From positions 1,798,001-1,862,000 of the forward strand of contig NZ_CP121112.1 in assembly GCF_029625295.1 (NCBI RefSeq): a stretch of 64,000 bases of DNA. The letters are read 5' to 3'. The translations under genes were made by a program, and so were the position numbers. Within the stretch, counting starts at the first letter, position 1. Each line of letters begins with the position of its first letter. Shown one piece after another: positions 47,212 to 55,717 of this stretch. Origin of the DNA: Flavobacterium gyeonganense (lineage in GTDB: Bacteria > Bacteroidota > Bacteroidia > Flavobacteriales > Flavobacteriaceae). A model generated the notes under the pieces. It worked only from the letters and a program-made list of their open reading frames with translations. It had not been told where the DNA came from and ran no database searches.

Positions 47212-50200
47212 ATGAGATTTACTCTACTTCTATTTTTATTATTTTATTCGGCTATATCTTCATCACAAGGAATTATAGTCGACACTACAACCTTGGCTAT
47301 ACCGGAACTGGTTAGACAAGAGTTAATGCAGAATGCCTGTGCCAGTGAAAGCAACTTCAAATTTTCATCTCGGGTGGGGATTGGAAAATTCACCAATACC
47401 AATCCTAATTTTCCCATTACACATGGAATTATTATTCGGAATGGGATTGCCAAACATACTGAAGGATCTTATACGGGCTTGAATGAAAGCAGTAGGTTAA
47501 ATAATAATAATGATCCCGATTTGCAGAATATTAGTAATGAAAACGGACAAATTGTACCCATTACTGATGTGAGTTATCTTCAGTTTGATTTCACCCCTTT
47601 GTCGAGTAATTTTAGTTTTGATTTTCTTTTTGCTTCGAATGAATATGGCGAATTTCAATGCGGCTTTAGTGATGTTTTTGCCTTTATCCTCACCGATTTA
47701 ACTACTGGAATCTCTAAAAATCTTGCTGTAGTACCGGGCACAACAACACCCGTTTCCGTTAAAAATATTCGGGATCAGCAGTATAATTCTGCCTGTTTGT
47801 CTGCCAACGCCAATTTATTTGACCGTTATAATGTAACCAATCCCACAGTTTCGGCTATCAATATGAGAGGAGAAACCAAGGTTTTGAAAGCCTCTTCATC
47901 AGTAATTCCAAATCGTACATACAGCATAAAACTTGCCATTGGAGATTATAACGACAGTAATTATGATTCGGCAGTTTTTATAAAAGGAGGCAGTTTTATA
48001 ACGACAATGGATTTAGGTCCTGACAGAATTATTTGCGAGGGAGAAACTATCACACTGCAATCTGGACTTGTGGGCAATTATGATTATGTGTGGACTCTCA
48101 ACGGAGCTGTAATTCCCGGGGAAACAAGCAGTACTTTAACGCTTAATCAAGCCGGAACATACGGACTTACAGCAACACTTTCAGGCTGTGTTATTAAAGA
48201 CGAAGTAGTGATTAAAGATTTAGTCATTAAATCTCCCAAAGATTTGATTGCCTGCTACAATACAAACGGCGTCTACCAATACAATTTAACCCAGAATAAT
48301 GTAGCTGCTTTGGGTATTGACCCAGCTAAATATGCTATTTATTATTTTGATTCTTTAACGTCAGCCAATGCAAACGGTCCGGTGATACCACAAAACCAGT
48401 TAAACTCTTTTACAAGTTCCGGAAACCAGACTATTTATATCAAAGCGGTACCTGTAAATAACAATAGTTTTTTCTGTAATAACGTAATCTCTTTCGATTT
48501 GCTTGTAACCCCTCCTATCAACATTGTAAAACCTTCTGACATTAGCGTTTGCAACAACATTTCAGGAAGAATTATTGTAGATTTAACTACTCAGGAAAGT
48601 ACCATACTAAACGGGCAGAACCCTTCGGATTACAAAATCAGATATTACACCAGCCAGGCAGCCGCAAACAGTGCAACGAATAACATAACAGATCCAAAAG
48701 CCTTCAACACTTCAACAGCACAAACACCACAAACGATTTGGGTGCGAGTTGAAAACATTTCGAGTTCGGTTTGTTTTGCTACTGTCAATTTTAATATAAA
48801 CATTTTTTCTCTTCCAACAGTAGATGATATTCCGGATGTAGTAGCCTGCAACAGCTACACTTTACCCCCAATTACATCCGGGGAATATTATACGGGACCA
48901 AATGGAACAGGTGCTAAACTGAATTCCGGGGATATTATTACCAAAAGTGGAGCCTACTATATTTTCAACAGATCTGCAGCGAACGGTTGCACCAATGAGA
49001 CTTCTTTTAATGTAATCCTGATATACGAACTTAGTTTTAAAAAAGAAGCCTGTGGCCAATATACAGTTCCACGTGTAGCCGCAGGTGGCTTCTTTACTGC
49101 TACAGGAGGGCAAGGAGACTCTATTCCGGCAGGAACAATTTATACCACAAGTCAGACTATTTATTATTATGCCCAAATCAATGGAACTGTTTGTCGTGAT
49201 GAAGCTTTATCATTTGTGGTTTATCCTTTGCCTTTAGTGGACAAACCGGGCAATGTGGTCACATGTAACTCCTATACGCTTCCTGCTCTGACAAATGGAA
49301 ATTATTATACAGCAACAGGAGGTACAGGAACACGTTTAAATGCCGGAACCAATATAACCTCAAGTCAGACAGTGTATGTTTTTGCAAATGACGGAAGATG
49401 CACCAATCAACATTCCTTTAAAATAGATATTATAAAATCTTCTGCCTTTGTTCCAATTACAAGATGCGGAAATTATATTTTACCGGCTGTAGCTGTAGGA
49501 GGTTATTATACTGCTCCGGCTGGACAGGGTCAAAATATTCCGGCGGGAACCAATATTACCACTTCGCAAACCGTATATTATTATGCCAATACCACAACTT
49601 CTCCTAATTGTACCGATAACTTAAAATACGAAATCAACATAAAAACACTGCCATTGGTAGATACACCATCGAATAGACTGGAATGCGACCGTTATGTCCT
49701 GCCTCCTTTAGTAAATGGAAAGTATTTTACCAAAACCAACGGCGGAGGAACAGCCTTAAAAGCAGGAGATGTCATCACCACAACACAGACCATTTATATT
49801 TATGCAGTTGGCCCTGAGTGTACCAATGAACATAGTTTTGTGGTCGAAATCAGAAAACGTCCTTTGGTCGATAGTTTTACAGATGTGGTTACTTGTACAG
49901 CTTTTAAACTTCCTGTATTGAAAAACGGAAAATATTATACTGCAACTGGAGGACTGCACGGCCAGGGAACCCAAATTCCCGAAGGCACGCTCATAAATAC
50001 CAATCAAACTATTTACATCTATAATGAATGGGTTGATTTTACAAGCTGCAGTAATGAAACTTTTTTCAGGGTGAATTACAACGGAATAGATGTTGGTAAT
50101 TTTGCTGATGTTAATGCTTGCGACAGCTACACCCTGCCACCGTTGCTATTAGGTAATTATTACCCACAGCCCGGAGGAAAAGGCACAGTTATTCCGGCCG

Positions 50201-51267
50201 GAACTGTTTTAACAACATCTCAAAGAATATATGTTTATGCCGTTTCAGGAAATCGTTTGACATGCACAAGCGAAAAGAACTTTTTAGTCAGCATTTCAGC
50301 AACTCCTGTGCTTACAAGCACTCCTGATGTTACCATTTGTGGAAGTTATACATTACCGCCTTTAGCTATTGGGAATTATTACAGCGGACCAAATGCAACC
50401 GGAACACGCTATTTAGCCGGACAGCAAATAACCGCAAGTCAGCAAATGTATATTTACGCCGCAGCGGCAACAAACCCCAATTGTACTGCTCAGGATGATT
50501 TTTATATTACAGTGTATCCATTGAAAAATCTGGAGTTACGAAACGAAATAATCTGCGTCGATTTTCAAACAGGCACTACTCAGCGTTCCGCAGAATTAAA
50601 GTCAGGACTTAATCCCTCGATTTATACTGTTGACTGGTATTTAGCCGGCAATAAAGTAAGTACAGGTCCAAATTATATCGCTGCCAAAGAAGGAACTTAT
50701 ACCCTTCAAATCACCAAAAATACGCCCGATGTTGGTAATGACTGCGGTTACAATCCTGCTACGATTGTTGTCAAAAAATCAAGTCCCGCAGTTGCAAGCA
50801 TTAACATGACCGACTCTTTTCGGGAAAATACCGATGTTACCGTAACACTGCACAATGGTTTTGGAAGCTATGAATACCAGCTTGATGACGGCAATTTTCA
50901 AACCAGCAACGTTTTTTATGATGTTGCTTCGGGAGAGCATGCTATTACCGTACGAGATGTCAAAGGAAATTGCGACGACCAGATTTTAATTATTAATGTG
51001 CTCAAATATCCTAAATTCTTCACTCCCAACAACGACGGACACAACGACACCTGGAACATTCCCGATCTCGCTTTTCAGCCCGATGCCGTGATCAATATCT
51101 TCGACCGTTACGGAAAAACCATTAAACAGATCAAACCTTCCGGAGCTGGCTGGGATGGCAACTATAATGGCGACCCGCTTCCTTCTACCGATTACTGGTT
51201 TCAGGTCTTTTACACGCTAAACGGAACACCTCAGGTTTTCAGGGCACATTTTAGTATAAAACGATAA
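47212..51267 (+). CDS. Large T9SS-secreted surface protein, choice-of-anchor L plus repeats
   Basis: A 1351-residue exported protein. Signal peptide (MRFTLLLFLLFYSAISSSQG). A choice-of-anchor L domain (about 20-270) contains FLFASNEYGEFQCGFSDVFA. An Ig-like domain follows, then about eight repeats of 60-90 residues (about 540-1110), each with C-x-SYTLPPL, G-x-YYT, a Gly-rich turn, IPAGT and TSQTIYIYA. The end is a gliding-motility-type (type B) C-terminal domain with FFTPNNDGHNDTWNIP and AHFSIKR. Type IX secretion and surface attachment follow from that domain; adhesion is likely. Each repeat has paired Cys. There is no partner gene nearby. Confidence 0.9.
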   Translation: MRFTLLLFLLFYSAISSSQGIIVDTTTLAIPELVRQELMQNACASESNFKFSSRVGIGKFTNTNPNFPITHGIIIRNGIAKHTEGSYTGLNESSRLNNNNDPDLQNISNENGQIVPITDVSYLQFDFTPLSSNFSFDFLFASNEYGEFQCGFSDVFAFILTDLTTGISKNLAVVPGTTTPVSVKNIRDQQYNSACLSANANLFDRYNVTNPTVSAINMRGETKVLKASSSVIPNRTYSIKLAIGDYNDSNYDSAVFIKGGSFITTMDLGPDRIICEGETITLQSGLVGNYDYVWTLNGAVIPGETSSTLTLNQAGTYGLTATLSGCVIKDEVVIKDLVIKSPKDLIACYNTNGVYQYNLTQNNVAALGIDPAKYAIYYFDSLTSANANGPVIPQNQLNSFTSSGNQTIYIKAVPVNNNSFFCNNVISFDLLVTPPINIVKPSDISVCNNISGRIIVDLTTQESTILNGQNPSDYKIRYYTSQAAANSATNNITDPKAFNTSTAQTPQTIWVRVENISSSVCFATVNFNINIFSLPTVDDIPDVVACNSYTLPPITSGEYYTGPNGTGAKLNSGDIITKSGAYYIFNRSAANGCTNETSFNVILIYELSFKKEACGQYTVPRVAAGGFFTATGGQGDSIPAGTIYTTSQTIYYYAQINGTVCRDEALSFVVYPLPLVDKPGNVVTCNSYTLPALTNGNYYTATGGTGTRLNAGTNITSSQTVYVFANDGRCTNQHSFKIDIIKSSAFVPITRCGNYILPAVAVGGYYTAPAGQGQNIPAGTNITTSQTVYYYANTTTSPNCTDNLKYEINIKTLPLVDTPSNRLECDRYVLPPLVNGKYFTKTNGGGTALKAGDVITTTQTIYIYAVGPECTNEHSFVVEIRKRPLVDSFTDVVTCTAFKLPVLKNGKYYTATGGLHGQGTQIPEGTLINTNQTIYIYNEWVDFTSCSNETFFRVNYNGIDVGNFADVNACDSYTLPPLLLGNYYPQPGGKGTVIPAGTVLTTSQRIYVYAVSGNRLTCTSEKNFLVSISATPVLTSTPDVTICGSYTLPPLAIGNYYSGPNATGTRYLAGQQITASQQMYIYAAAATNPNCTAQDDFYITVYPLKNLELRNEIICVDFQTGTTQRSAELKSGLNPSIYTVDWYLAGNKVSTGPNYIAAKEGTYTLQITKNTPDVGNDCGYNPATIVVKKSSPAVASINMTDSFRENTDVTVTLHNGFGSYEYQLDDGNFQTSNVFYDVASGEHAITVRDVKGNCDDQILIINVLKYPKFFTPNNDGHNDTWNIPDLAFQPDAVINIFDRYGKTIKQIKPSGAGWDGNYNGDPLPSTDYWFQVFYTLNGTPQVFRAHFSIKR

Positions 51268-51416
51268 ACATTTGGGCGTGTCACCATCCCGATAGCTATC
51301 GGGAGCGTTACTTCGGTAACCTGCTCCCATCCTTCACGCGGGCACAAGAACATTTTGTAAGTTTGGGTGTTATTTTTTTATATTTGGGGAAAAGTAAAAA
51401 CTTCGTGTATCCATCC
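51247..51416. repeat. Left boundary direct repeat of the accessory region
   Basis: It begins inside the last codons of the large surface gene (CATTTTAGTATAAAACGATA) and runs through TTTGGGCGTG, TTACTTCGGTAACCTGCTCC, CATCCTTCACGCGGGCACAA and TAAAAACTTCGTGTAT. The same blocks recur in order at 63042-63262, with an unrelated insert near the palindrome position. The pair brackets all the orphan genes, both IS copies and the azoreductase/LysR pair. Confidence 0.8.
51288..51303. repeat. 16-bp perfect palindrome CCCGATAGCTATCGGG
   Basis: A perfect self-complementary 16-mer 20 bp after the surface gene stop. From memory this string is highly abundant between flavobacterial genes. At the matching place in the right-hand repeat it is replaced by a different GC-rich hairpin sequence. 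Confidence 0.65.
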
Positions 51417-51427
51417 ATTTTGAGTAG

Positions 51428-51465
51428 ATATGCGAATGTTTGCATCGCATATAAACGAGTTAGTA
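51428..51465 (+). other. Hairpin plus GTTAGTA box at the front of an orphan gene (attC-like edge 0)
   Basis: ATATGCGA (51428-51435) pairs with TCGCATAT (51445-51452). After 6 bases comes GTTAGTA (51459-51465), close to the integron R' core GTTRRRY. The next gene starts at 51484. A related site at 61102-61139 has ATATACGA/TCGTATAT, so one base pair changes on both sides together. Confidence 0.55.
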
Positions 51466-51483
51466 GAGATTAATACAAAGACT

Positions 51484-51960
51484 ATGGGATTTCAATCAAT
51501 TGTACACGGACGAATAATAATAAATAATAATCTTAACAGTGCTAGAGAAGTTATTCAAAACTTGGGAAATGAGGAGTGGATGTTTAGAACTGAAATGTTT
51601 GGACAAGGTATTTCAAATCCTACATACTACGAAGACCCTGTAATTTCATTCGGTGCAACATATAAGCAGATTGAATATCATTGGACTGAGTTTATTCAAA
51701 AATTTGAAAATATCTTGAGGCAAATTGATTTTGATACTGCAAAAATTCAATTGGAAACTGAAATTATGGGGACTTATAATTTCTTTTGGAAATCAAAAAA
51801 GCAAGGTAAAAATAATTATGACCAAGATGATAAACTAATTGAAGTAGATGAATGGTTTTTTGGGTTTGGAAATAGAAGCAGATGGGGAACTTTAGAAACT
51901 GATTTACTTGAAGAAGAGATTTTTACTTGGGAAGATTTTAAATATCCAATTATTGAATAA
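51484..51960 (+). CDS. Orphan hypothetical protein, 158 aa, first cassette-like gene
   Basis: A soluble 158-residue protein starting MGFQSIVHGRIIINNNLNSA, with many aromatic residues (EIMGTYNFFWKSKKQG, EVDEWFFGFGNRSRWG) and an acidic tail. I recognise no family. The start is the ATG at 51484, right behind the GTTAGTA box. A longer frame from 51430 runs back through the hairpin and is rejected. Its stop is followed within 5 bp by CTGCTAACA, an R''-like box that is then cut by the first IS copy. It is small, single and AT-rich, as integron cassette genes often are. Confidence 0.65.
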   Translation: MGFQSIVHGRIIINNNLNSAREVIQNLGNEEWMFRTEMFGQGISNPTYYEDPVISFGATYKQIEYHWTEFIQKFENILRQIDFDTAKIQLETEIMGTYNFFWKSKKQGKNNYDQDDKLIEVDEWFFGFGNRSRWGTLETDLLEEEIFTWEDFKYPIIE

Positions 51961-51968
51961 CGTCTGCT

Positions 51969-52018
51969 AACAGCTAGAGTTTCGTTGCGGCTGCAAGCCG
52001 AACAATGAAACTCCTGTT
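51969..52018. repeat. Terminal hairpin at the left end of IS copy 1
   Basis: AACAG at the first bases pairs with CTGTT at 52014-52018, and GAGTTTCGTT..GGCT pairs with AGCC..AACAATGAAACTC inside, giving a nearly complete 50-base stem-loop with a GCA tip. Being exactly at the edge, it is a candidate recognition structure for the transposase. The same is found at 56545-56594 in copy 2. Confidence 0.7.
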
Positions 52019-52084
52019 GAAGGGAACCGGAGTACCTGCCGTCAACACTATGGAGTTATCGTAAAGTTTTGAGAGAGAGTTACA

Positions 52085-52109
52085 AGAGGCAACTGAGCCT
52101 CTTTTTTTT
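52085..52109 (+). terminator. Terminator inside IS copy 1
   Basis: AGAGGC (52085-52090) pairs with GCCTCT (52097-52102), followed by a T8 tract. It faces the plus strand and would stop outside transcripts entering the element, protecting it from antisense reading. The same is at 56661-56685 in copy 2. Confidence 0.7.
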
Positions 52110-52179
52110 GGAGTAGATTTTCATTGGTTTTTCTCGTGTTTTCCTTCACCTTAGGACATAAGTTCCCTTACCCGTAAAA

Positions 52180-53289
52180 TTAACTTTCACGGGGAATTGG
52201 GTTTTGGCATCCGCCAAGATACCAAGCAGGTGGGCCTCGTTGGTCAAAAACCGCTATTGGGTGCAAATTGCCCGTTTTGCAACACGGACATTTGGGCAAA
52301 AATGTTTTTTTTGCTACTTTTTCCAAGACCTTTACTTGGAGTTTTGCTTGCAAAAGCTTTAGCTTCCCACGCTTCCAAGTGCTGCTCAAAAAGCCATAAT
52401 GACGAATCTTGACAAAGCGTTTGGGCAAAATATGCAACGAAAACCGACGGATAAACTCGCCGTGGGTCAATGTCATTTGCTTTTTGACTCCCGCCACTCG
52501 GTAATCCTTGTAATCGAAAGTCACGTTTTCGTTGTCAATGCTTTTGATTCGGTGGTTGCTGATGGCGATTTTATGGGTATATCTCCCCAGATACTCCACC
52601 ACCGAATTGGGACTTCCAAAAGGCTTTTTGGTAAAAACTACCCAAGGCTTCTGCCATAAATGCTGCCGGATTTGCTCGTATTTTATGGGCTCTTTTGCTT
52701 TGAGTTTCTGGCAATATTTTGCCCTAAACACTTTCGATAAAGCTTTTACGGGAAACAAGAATTTGCCGTCCGTTCGGCTGTTTTTCCACTGTCCGTCTTT
52801 ATCGATTCCTCCGCCAGGCACAATACAATGCAGGTGCGGATGAAGGCTCAACTGCTGTCCCCAGGTGTGCAAAACAGCAATCATTCCCAGTTGTATTTCT
52901 TTGGCTTTGCCAAATTTTTGAAGCGTTTCCCAAGTCGCTTCAAACAGGGTGTCATACACCATTTTTGGCTGATGCATTGCCAAGGAATTAATGCTGTCGG
53001 GCAAGGTAAAAACCACGTGGAAGTATGGCACTGGCAAGAGTTCTGTACTTCGGGCTTCCATCCAATCCTCTCGCTTGTTACCCTGACATTTGGGACAATG
53101 TCTGTTCCTGCAAGAGTTGTAACTAATGGTCAGATTTCCACATTCATCACACCCATCGATATGACCGCCCAAATCGGCCGTTCGACATTTTTTGATGGCA
53201 GAAAGCGTGTGCAGTTGCCAAGTATTCAAGCCGTAGTTTTCGATTTTTGAGGCAATATTTCGCAGTACATCGGCTACTTCCGGTGGCAT
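52180..53289 (-). CDS. IS91 family HUH transposase (IS copy 1)
   Basis: Rolling-circle-type transposase, 369 residues. The N-terminal zinc finger has CDECG..CRNRHCPKC (about 49-70). The HUH motif is HPHLHCIVPGGG (about 152-163). The tyrosine motif lies in VEYLGRYTHKIAISNHRI, with Tyr residues four apart as in Y2 enzymes. A second Cys pair, CPCCKTG, is near the C-terminus. Its start overlaps the end of the recombinase gene by 16 bp, so the two are probably co-translated. The protein is identical to that of copy 2. All catalytic residues are present, so it may be active. Confidence 0.93.
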   Translation of the reverse strand: MPPEVADVLRNIASKIENYGLNTWQLHTLSAIKKCRTADLGGHIDGCDECGNLTISYNSCRNRHCPKCQGNKREDWMEARSTELLPVPYFHVVFTLPDSINSLAMHQPKMVYDTLFEATWETLQKFGKAKEIQLGMIAVLHTWGQQLSLHPHLHCIVPGGGIDKDGQWKNSRTDGKFLFPVKALSKVFRAKYCQKLKAKEPIKYEQIRQHLWQKPWVVFTKKPFGSPNSVVEYLGRYTHKIAISNHRIKSIDNENVTFDYKDYRVAGVKKQMTLTHGEFIRRFSLHILPKRFVKIRHYGFLSSTWKRGKLKLLQAKLQVKVLEKVAKKTFLPKCPCCKTGNLHPIAVFDQRGPPAWYLGGCQNPIPRES

Positions 53290-54107
53290 TTCTCGAAAAG
53301 GGTATCCAGTGGACTAAAGATGCGTTGGCTCTCGAGTTGGGCAATCTGTAAATACTCCAAAGTGGTTTCTAGGTTTTGGTGTCCTAAAAGGTCTTTGAGG
53401 GTTATAATATCCATGCCATCTTCGAGTAAATGCGTGGCATAACTATGCCGAAGTGTGTGCGTGTGAACCTCTTTTTTGACACCAGATGCCTTGGCCACTT
53501 GCCTCACTACCCATTGCACGCCTCGTTGCGAATACCGATTGTCAAAATCACCTCCTGCTCCATTAGGCAAAGGTTGCCCATTAAAAAGGTAATCTTGTGG
53601 TTTTTCGGCTTCGATATATTTTTTGAGCCCTCGTATTAAATGAACCGATAAAGGAACATAGCGGTCTTTTTTGCCTTTGCCTTGCACTACTTTGAGTTGC
53701 TTTCTATCGAAATCTAAATCTTGTAATCGTACAGAACGTGCTTCCATACAACGCAATCCGCAACCATAAAGCAATCCAATAAGAATGCGATGTTTGAGTA
53801 ATTTAGCCCCTTGAAGCATGCCCCAAACTTCTTCTTTACTCAAAACAACGGGTAGTTTTTTCTCGTGTTTTATGGACGGTAAACCCAAGTACTCATAAGG
53901 CAAGCCTTCTGATTTTAGAAGAAAGCGAAGACCATAAACACAATGTTTGAAATAAGTTTGTGAAGGGGTTTTGGACTTTTTCTGCTGGTAAAACAAGTAA
54001 TCTTGTACTTGTTCAGGATCTAAATCCGTTGGGATTTTCCCAAAATACAATGATATAGAAGCAACATGTCGAGAATAATTATTAAAAGTACTTTGACTTC
54101 TGCCCAA
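53274..54107 (-). CDS. Tyrosine recombinase of the IS91-type element (IS copy 1)
   Basis: Integrase-like protein, at least 277 residues: a SAM-like N-terminal domain and a catalytic domain with Arg in GCGLRCMEARSVRL, HTLRHSYATHLLEDG (His-x-x-Arg), a third His in LLGHQNLETT and the nucleophile Tyr in TTLEYLQIAQ. The frame is open further upstream (NVEELRENKI..VLGRSQ) but lacks a good start; I used the TTG at 54107. An ATG at 54226 (MTTKK) would join if the A8 (plus-strand T8, 54211-54218) had one more base. That could be a start, a programmed shift or an error; both copies agree. Confidence 0.88.
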   Translation of the reverse strand: MGRSQSTFNNYSRHVASISLYFGKIPTDLDPEQVQDYLFYQQKKSKTPSQTYFKHCVYGLRFLLKSEGLPYEYLGLPSIKHEKKLPVVLSKEEVWGMLQGAKLLKHRILIGLLYGCGLRCMEARSVRLQDLDFDRKQLKVVQGKGKKDRYVPLSVHLIRGLKKYIEAEKPQDYLFNGQPLPNGAGGDFDNRYSQRGVQWVVRQVAKASGVKKEVHTHTLRHSYATHLLEDGMDIITLKDLLGHQNLETTLEYLQIAQLESQRIFSPLDTLFEKCHRK

Positions 54108-54297
54108 TACCGAAATAGTACGTTCAAAACGATTGATGAGTTCCTCAAATCCTGGAACTTCTCGTTTAGCCTGGTTGAGAATTTTGTTTTCTCTTAATTC
54201 TTCAACATTCTTTTTTTTGTAGTCATATCTTACCGAATTTAATTATATTCGTAAGGTACAAAATCACGGTAAGTGCTACCGAAGGTTTAGTTCAACA

Positions 54298-54428
54298 AGG
54301 TATTGTCAAAAGGGGGAAAAGTAAAAACTTCGTGTATACAGCCCAATTTTAGGTAAATAGGGTTACTTTTGTAGCCAATATACGACTTAGGCGTCGGCTC
54401 AAACTCAAAAGAAAATAAACAAATCAAA
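54298..54428 (+). other. Right part of the interrupted attC-like site 1
   Basis: No gene. It holds TAAAAACTTCGTGTAT (shared with 51396-51411 and 63240-63256), a hairpin GGGTTAC/GTAGCC (about 54360-54378) and CTTAGGCG in the place of the GTTRRRY box, ahead of the ATG at 54429. This is the weakest of the sites; the pairing and box are degenerate. Confidence 0.4.
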
Positions 54429-55403
54429 ATGAAAAAAACTACTTTAATTTTATTACTATTATTCACTTTTACAAAAATTAATGCTCAATTAGTTGATGAA
54501 GAAATTAACTTTAATAATTTGACATCAACAACCGATAATGATTTAGTAAATAAATTTATCCAGCCATATCCAAATGATTATACTCAAGTTTCCGATGGAA
54601 ATAATGGATACTATTTAAAAACAAATCTACAAGGAGAAGCAACCCGCCCCTTAAAACTTTGTTCCAAATTTAAAGGAATTGACACTGAATCTATGATAAT
54701 ATCAGTTGACTATAAAGTTGAAACTTATCCAACTGGGCCTGTGGGATTTGGTTCTAATTCTGTTGGTATATTTATAGCTAAAAACACGGGAGAATCAATA
54801 TTAAGCACAACACTATCCGAAAACAGTCTATACCTTTATGGATTATCTAATCCAAATTCAACATATGTTGCTCCAGTATTTGGGGCAAATTTTACTGATG
54901 GTAAATGGTATAGATTAACATTTCAATTAACAAAAATTGCAACAAATAAATTTTCTATCTCTTCCAAAATATATGATATTGGAGTTAACGGTAATTCAAA
55001 TCCTATTTTAAAAGTTACAAATACGAGAGAAGGTTTTAACTACTTTTTTAACCAAACAAATGATATTAATATTCACTTCGTTGGAGGTTGGTGGGGAAAT
55101 GTTAAGTATCTTGATAATTTTAAAGTTTATGGATTTAAAAACGGAAGTAATTGCTCTAATTTATCAAACAATGATTTCCATTTAGGAAGCAACATTATCG
55201 TGTATCCAAATCCTTTTACCAACCAAATAACTATAAACAAGGAAGTTACAAAAATCAACATTTATAATTTAAACGGTCAATTAATATCAACTCATTCCGA
55301 TATAAATAAAGAAATATCCGTTGAAAAATTAGCAAGTGGAACATACTTATTTGAAATATTTTCACCTGAAGGAGTCCAAATAAAAAAATTAGTAAAAAAT
55401 TAA
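54429..55403 (+). CDS. T9SS-secreted hypothetical protein with type A sorting domain
   Basis: A 324-residue exported protein: signal peptide (MKKTTLILLLLFTFTKINAQ), a lectin- or LamG-like beta sandwich (about 25-240; MIISVDYKVETYPTGPVGFG, WYRLTFQLTKI, DNFKVYGF) and a type A T9SS C-terminal domain (about 250-324) with IVYPNPFTNQITI and LASGTYLFEIFSPEGVQIKK. Export to the surface or medium follows from that domain. The ligand is unknown. It lies alone between the two IS copies and behaves as a passenger of a cassette-like unit. Confidence 0.8.
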   Translation: MKKTTLILLLLFTFTKINAQLVDEEINFNNLTSTTDNDLVNKFIQPYPNDYTQVSDGNNGYYLKTNLQGEATRPLKLCSKFKGIDTESMIISVDYKVETYPTGPVGFGSNSVGIFIAKNTGESILSTTLSENSLYLYGLSNPNSTYVAPVFGANFTDGKWYRLTFQLTKIATNKFSISSKIYDIGVNGNSNPILKVTNTREGFNYFFNQTNDINIHFVGGWWGNVKYLDNFKVYGFKNGSNCSNLSNNDFHLGSNIIVYPNPFTNQITINKEVTKINIYNLNGQLISTHSDINKEISVEKLASGTYLFEIFSPEGVQIKKLVKN

Positions 55404-55421
55404 TTACCTCTCTAGCTCCCC

Positions 55422-55605
55422 ATCTGGTGCTCGTTTGTAACGAATGCCCACATAAATTAAAAGATAAAATCGTAGCGTTTGTAACGCGGTTATTAACTCA
55501 AAAGTCCATTAAAGATTATAGACAATTTATTTAAATAGCCGCGTTACAAACGCTTTGTTTAGTTTTTATAAGTAAACAGATACTCGTTACAAACGAGCAC
55601 CAGAT
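55422..55605. repeat. Nested palindromic element with four CGTTTGTAACG units
   Basis: A 184-bp non-coding element. The outer arms are a perfect 22-bp inverted repeat (ATCTGGTGCTCGTTTGTAAC.. at 55422-55443 and its complement at 55584-55605). The inner arms are a perfect 16-bp pair (AGCGTTTGTAACGCGG at 55474-55489; complement at 55539-55554). Each arm holds CGTTTGTAACG or its reverse. A related edge, CCATCTGGCGCTC, occurs at 63030-63042. It fits a small MITE or an attC-type fold. Confidence 0.8.
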
Positions 55606-55620
55606 TGAGAGAAATAATAC

Positions 55621-55694
55621 GAAACAAACATTCGCATATACACCTAAATTTGGATAGATAGGCTAATGTTTGTTTCGCATATAAATAAGTTGGT
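55621..55694 (+). other. Inverted-repeat site with GTTGGTG box (attC-like site 2)
   Basis: GAAACAAACATT (55621-55632) pairs perfectly with AATGTTTGTTTC (55665-55676), then ATAAATAA and GTTGGTG. The centre ATATACACCTAAATTT is shared with the site at 61079-61139. It lies 20 bp before the lipoprotein gene start. The 314-bp gap from 55404 to 55717 holds only this site and the palindromic element. Confidence 0.55.
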
Positions 55695-55717
55695 GGCAAT
55701 TTTAACATCAGAATTTA

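Larger units (their letters stand above)
51969..54297 (-). mobile_element. IS91-type element with tyrosine recombinase, copy 1 (2329 bp)
   Basis: It carries an HUH transposase gene and an overlapping tyrosine recombinase gene, both on the minus strand. Comparing the flanks with copy 2 (offset exactly 4576) sets the edges: identity starts at AACAGCTAGAG and ends at GTTTAGTTCAACA. There are no long terminal inverted repeats. The left end is a 50-base hairpin and the right end carries a small CGGTA/TACCG hairpin (54267-54281), as expected for single-strand-acting HUH elements. AACA occurs at both ends and may be the target. It interrupts an attC-like site. Confidence 0.88.

Noticed and set aside
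47212..51267. Tandem repeat or CRISPR-like array in the surface-protein gene.
   Set aside because: The periodicity is protein-level (60-90 codons with diverged DNA), within one long open frame, with no short direct repeats and spacers.
51430..51483. A longer N-terminus for the first cassette-like gene.
   Set aside because: The extra codons run through the hairpin and GTTAGTA box shared with other sites; the next ATG gives a sensible start.
52828..53250. A 140-codon open frame on the plus strand inside the IS, repeated at 57404-57826.
   Set aside because: It lies wholly antisense to the transposase gene, whose motifs are conserved; it has no recognisable features and mirrors codon structure of the real gene.
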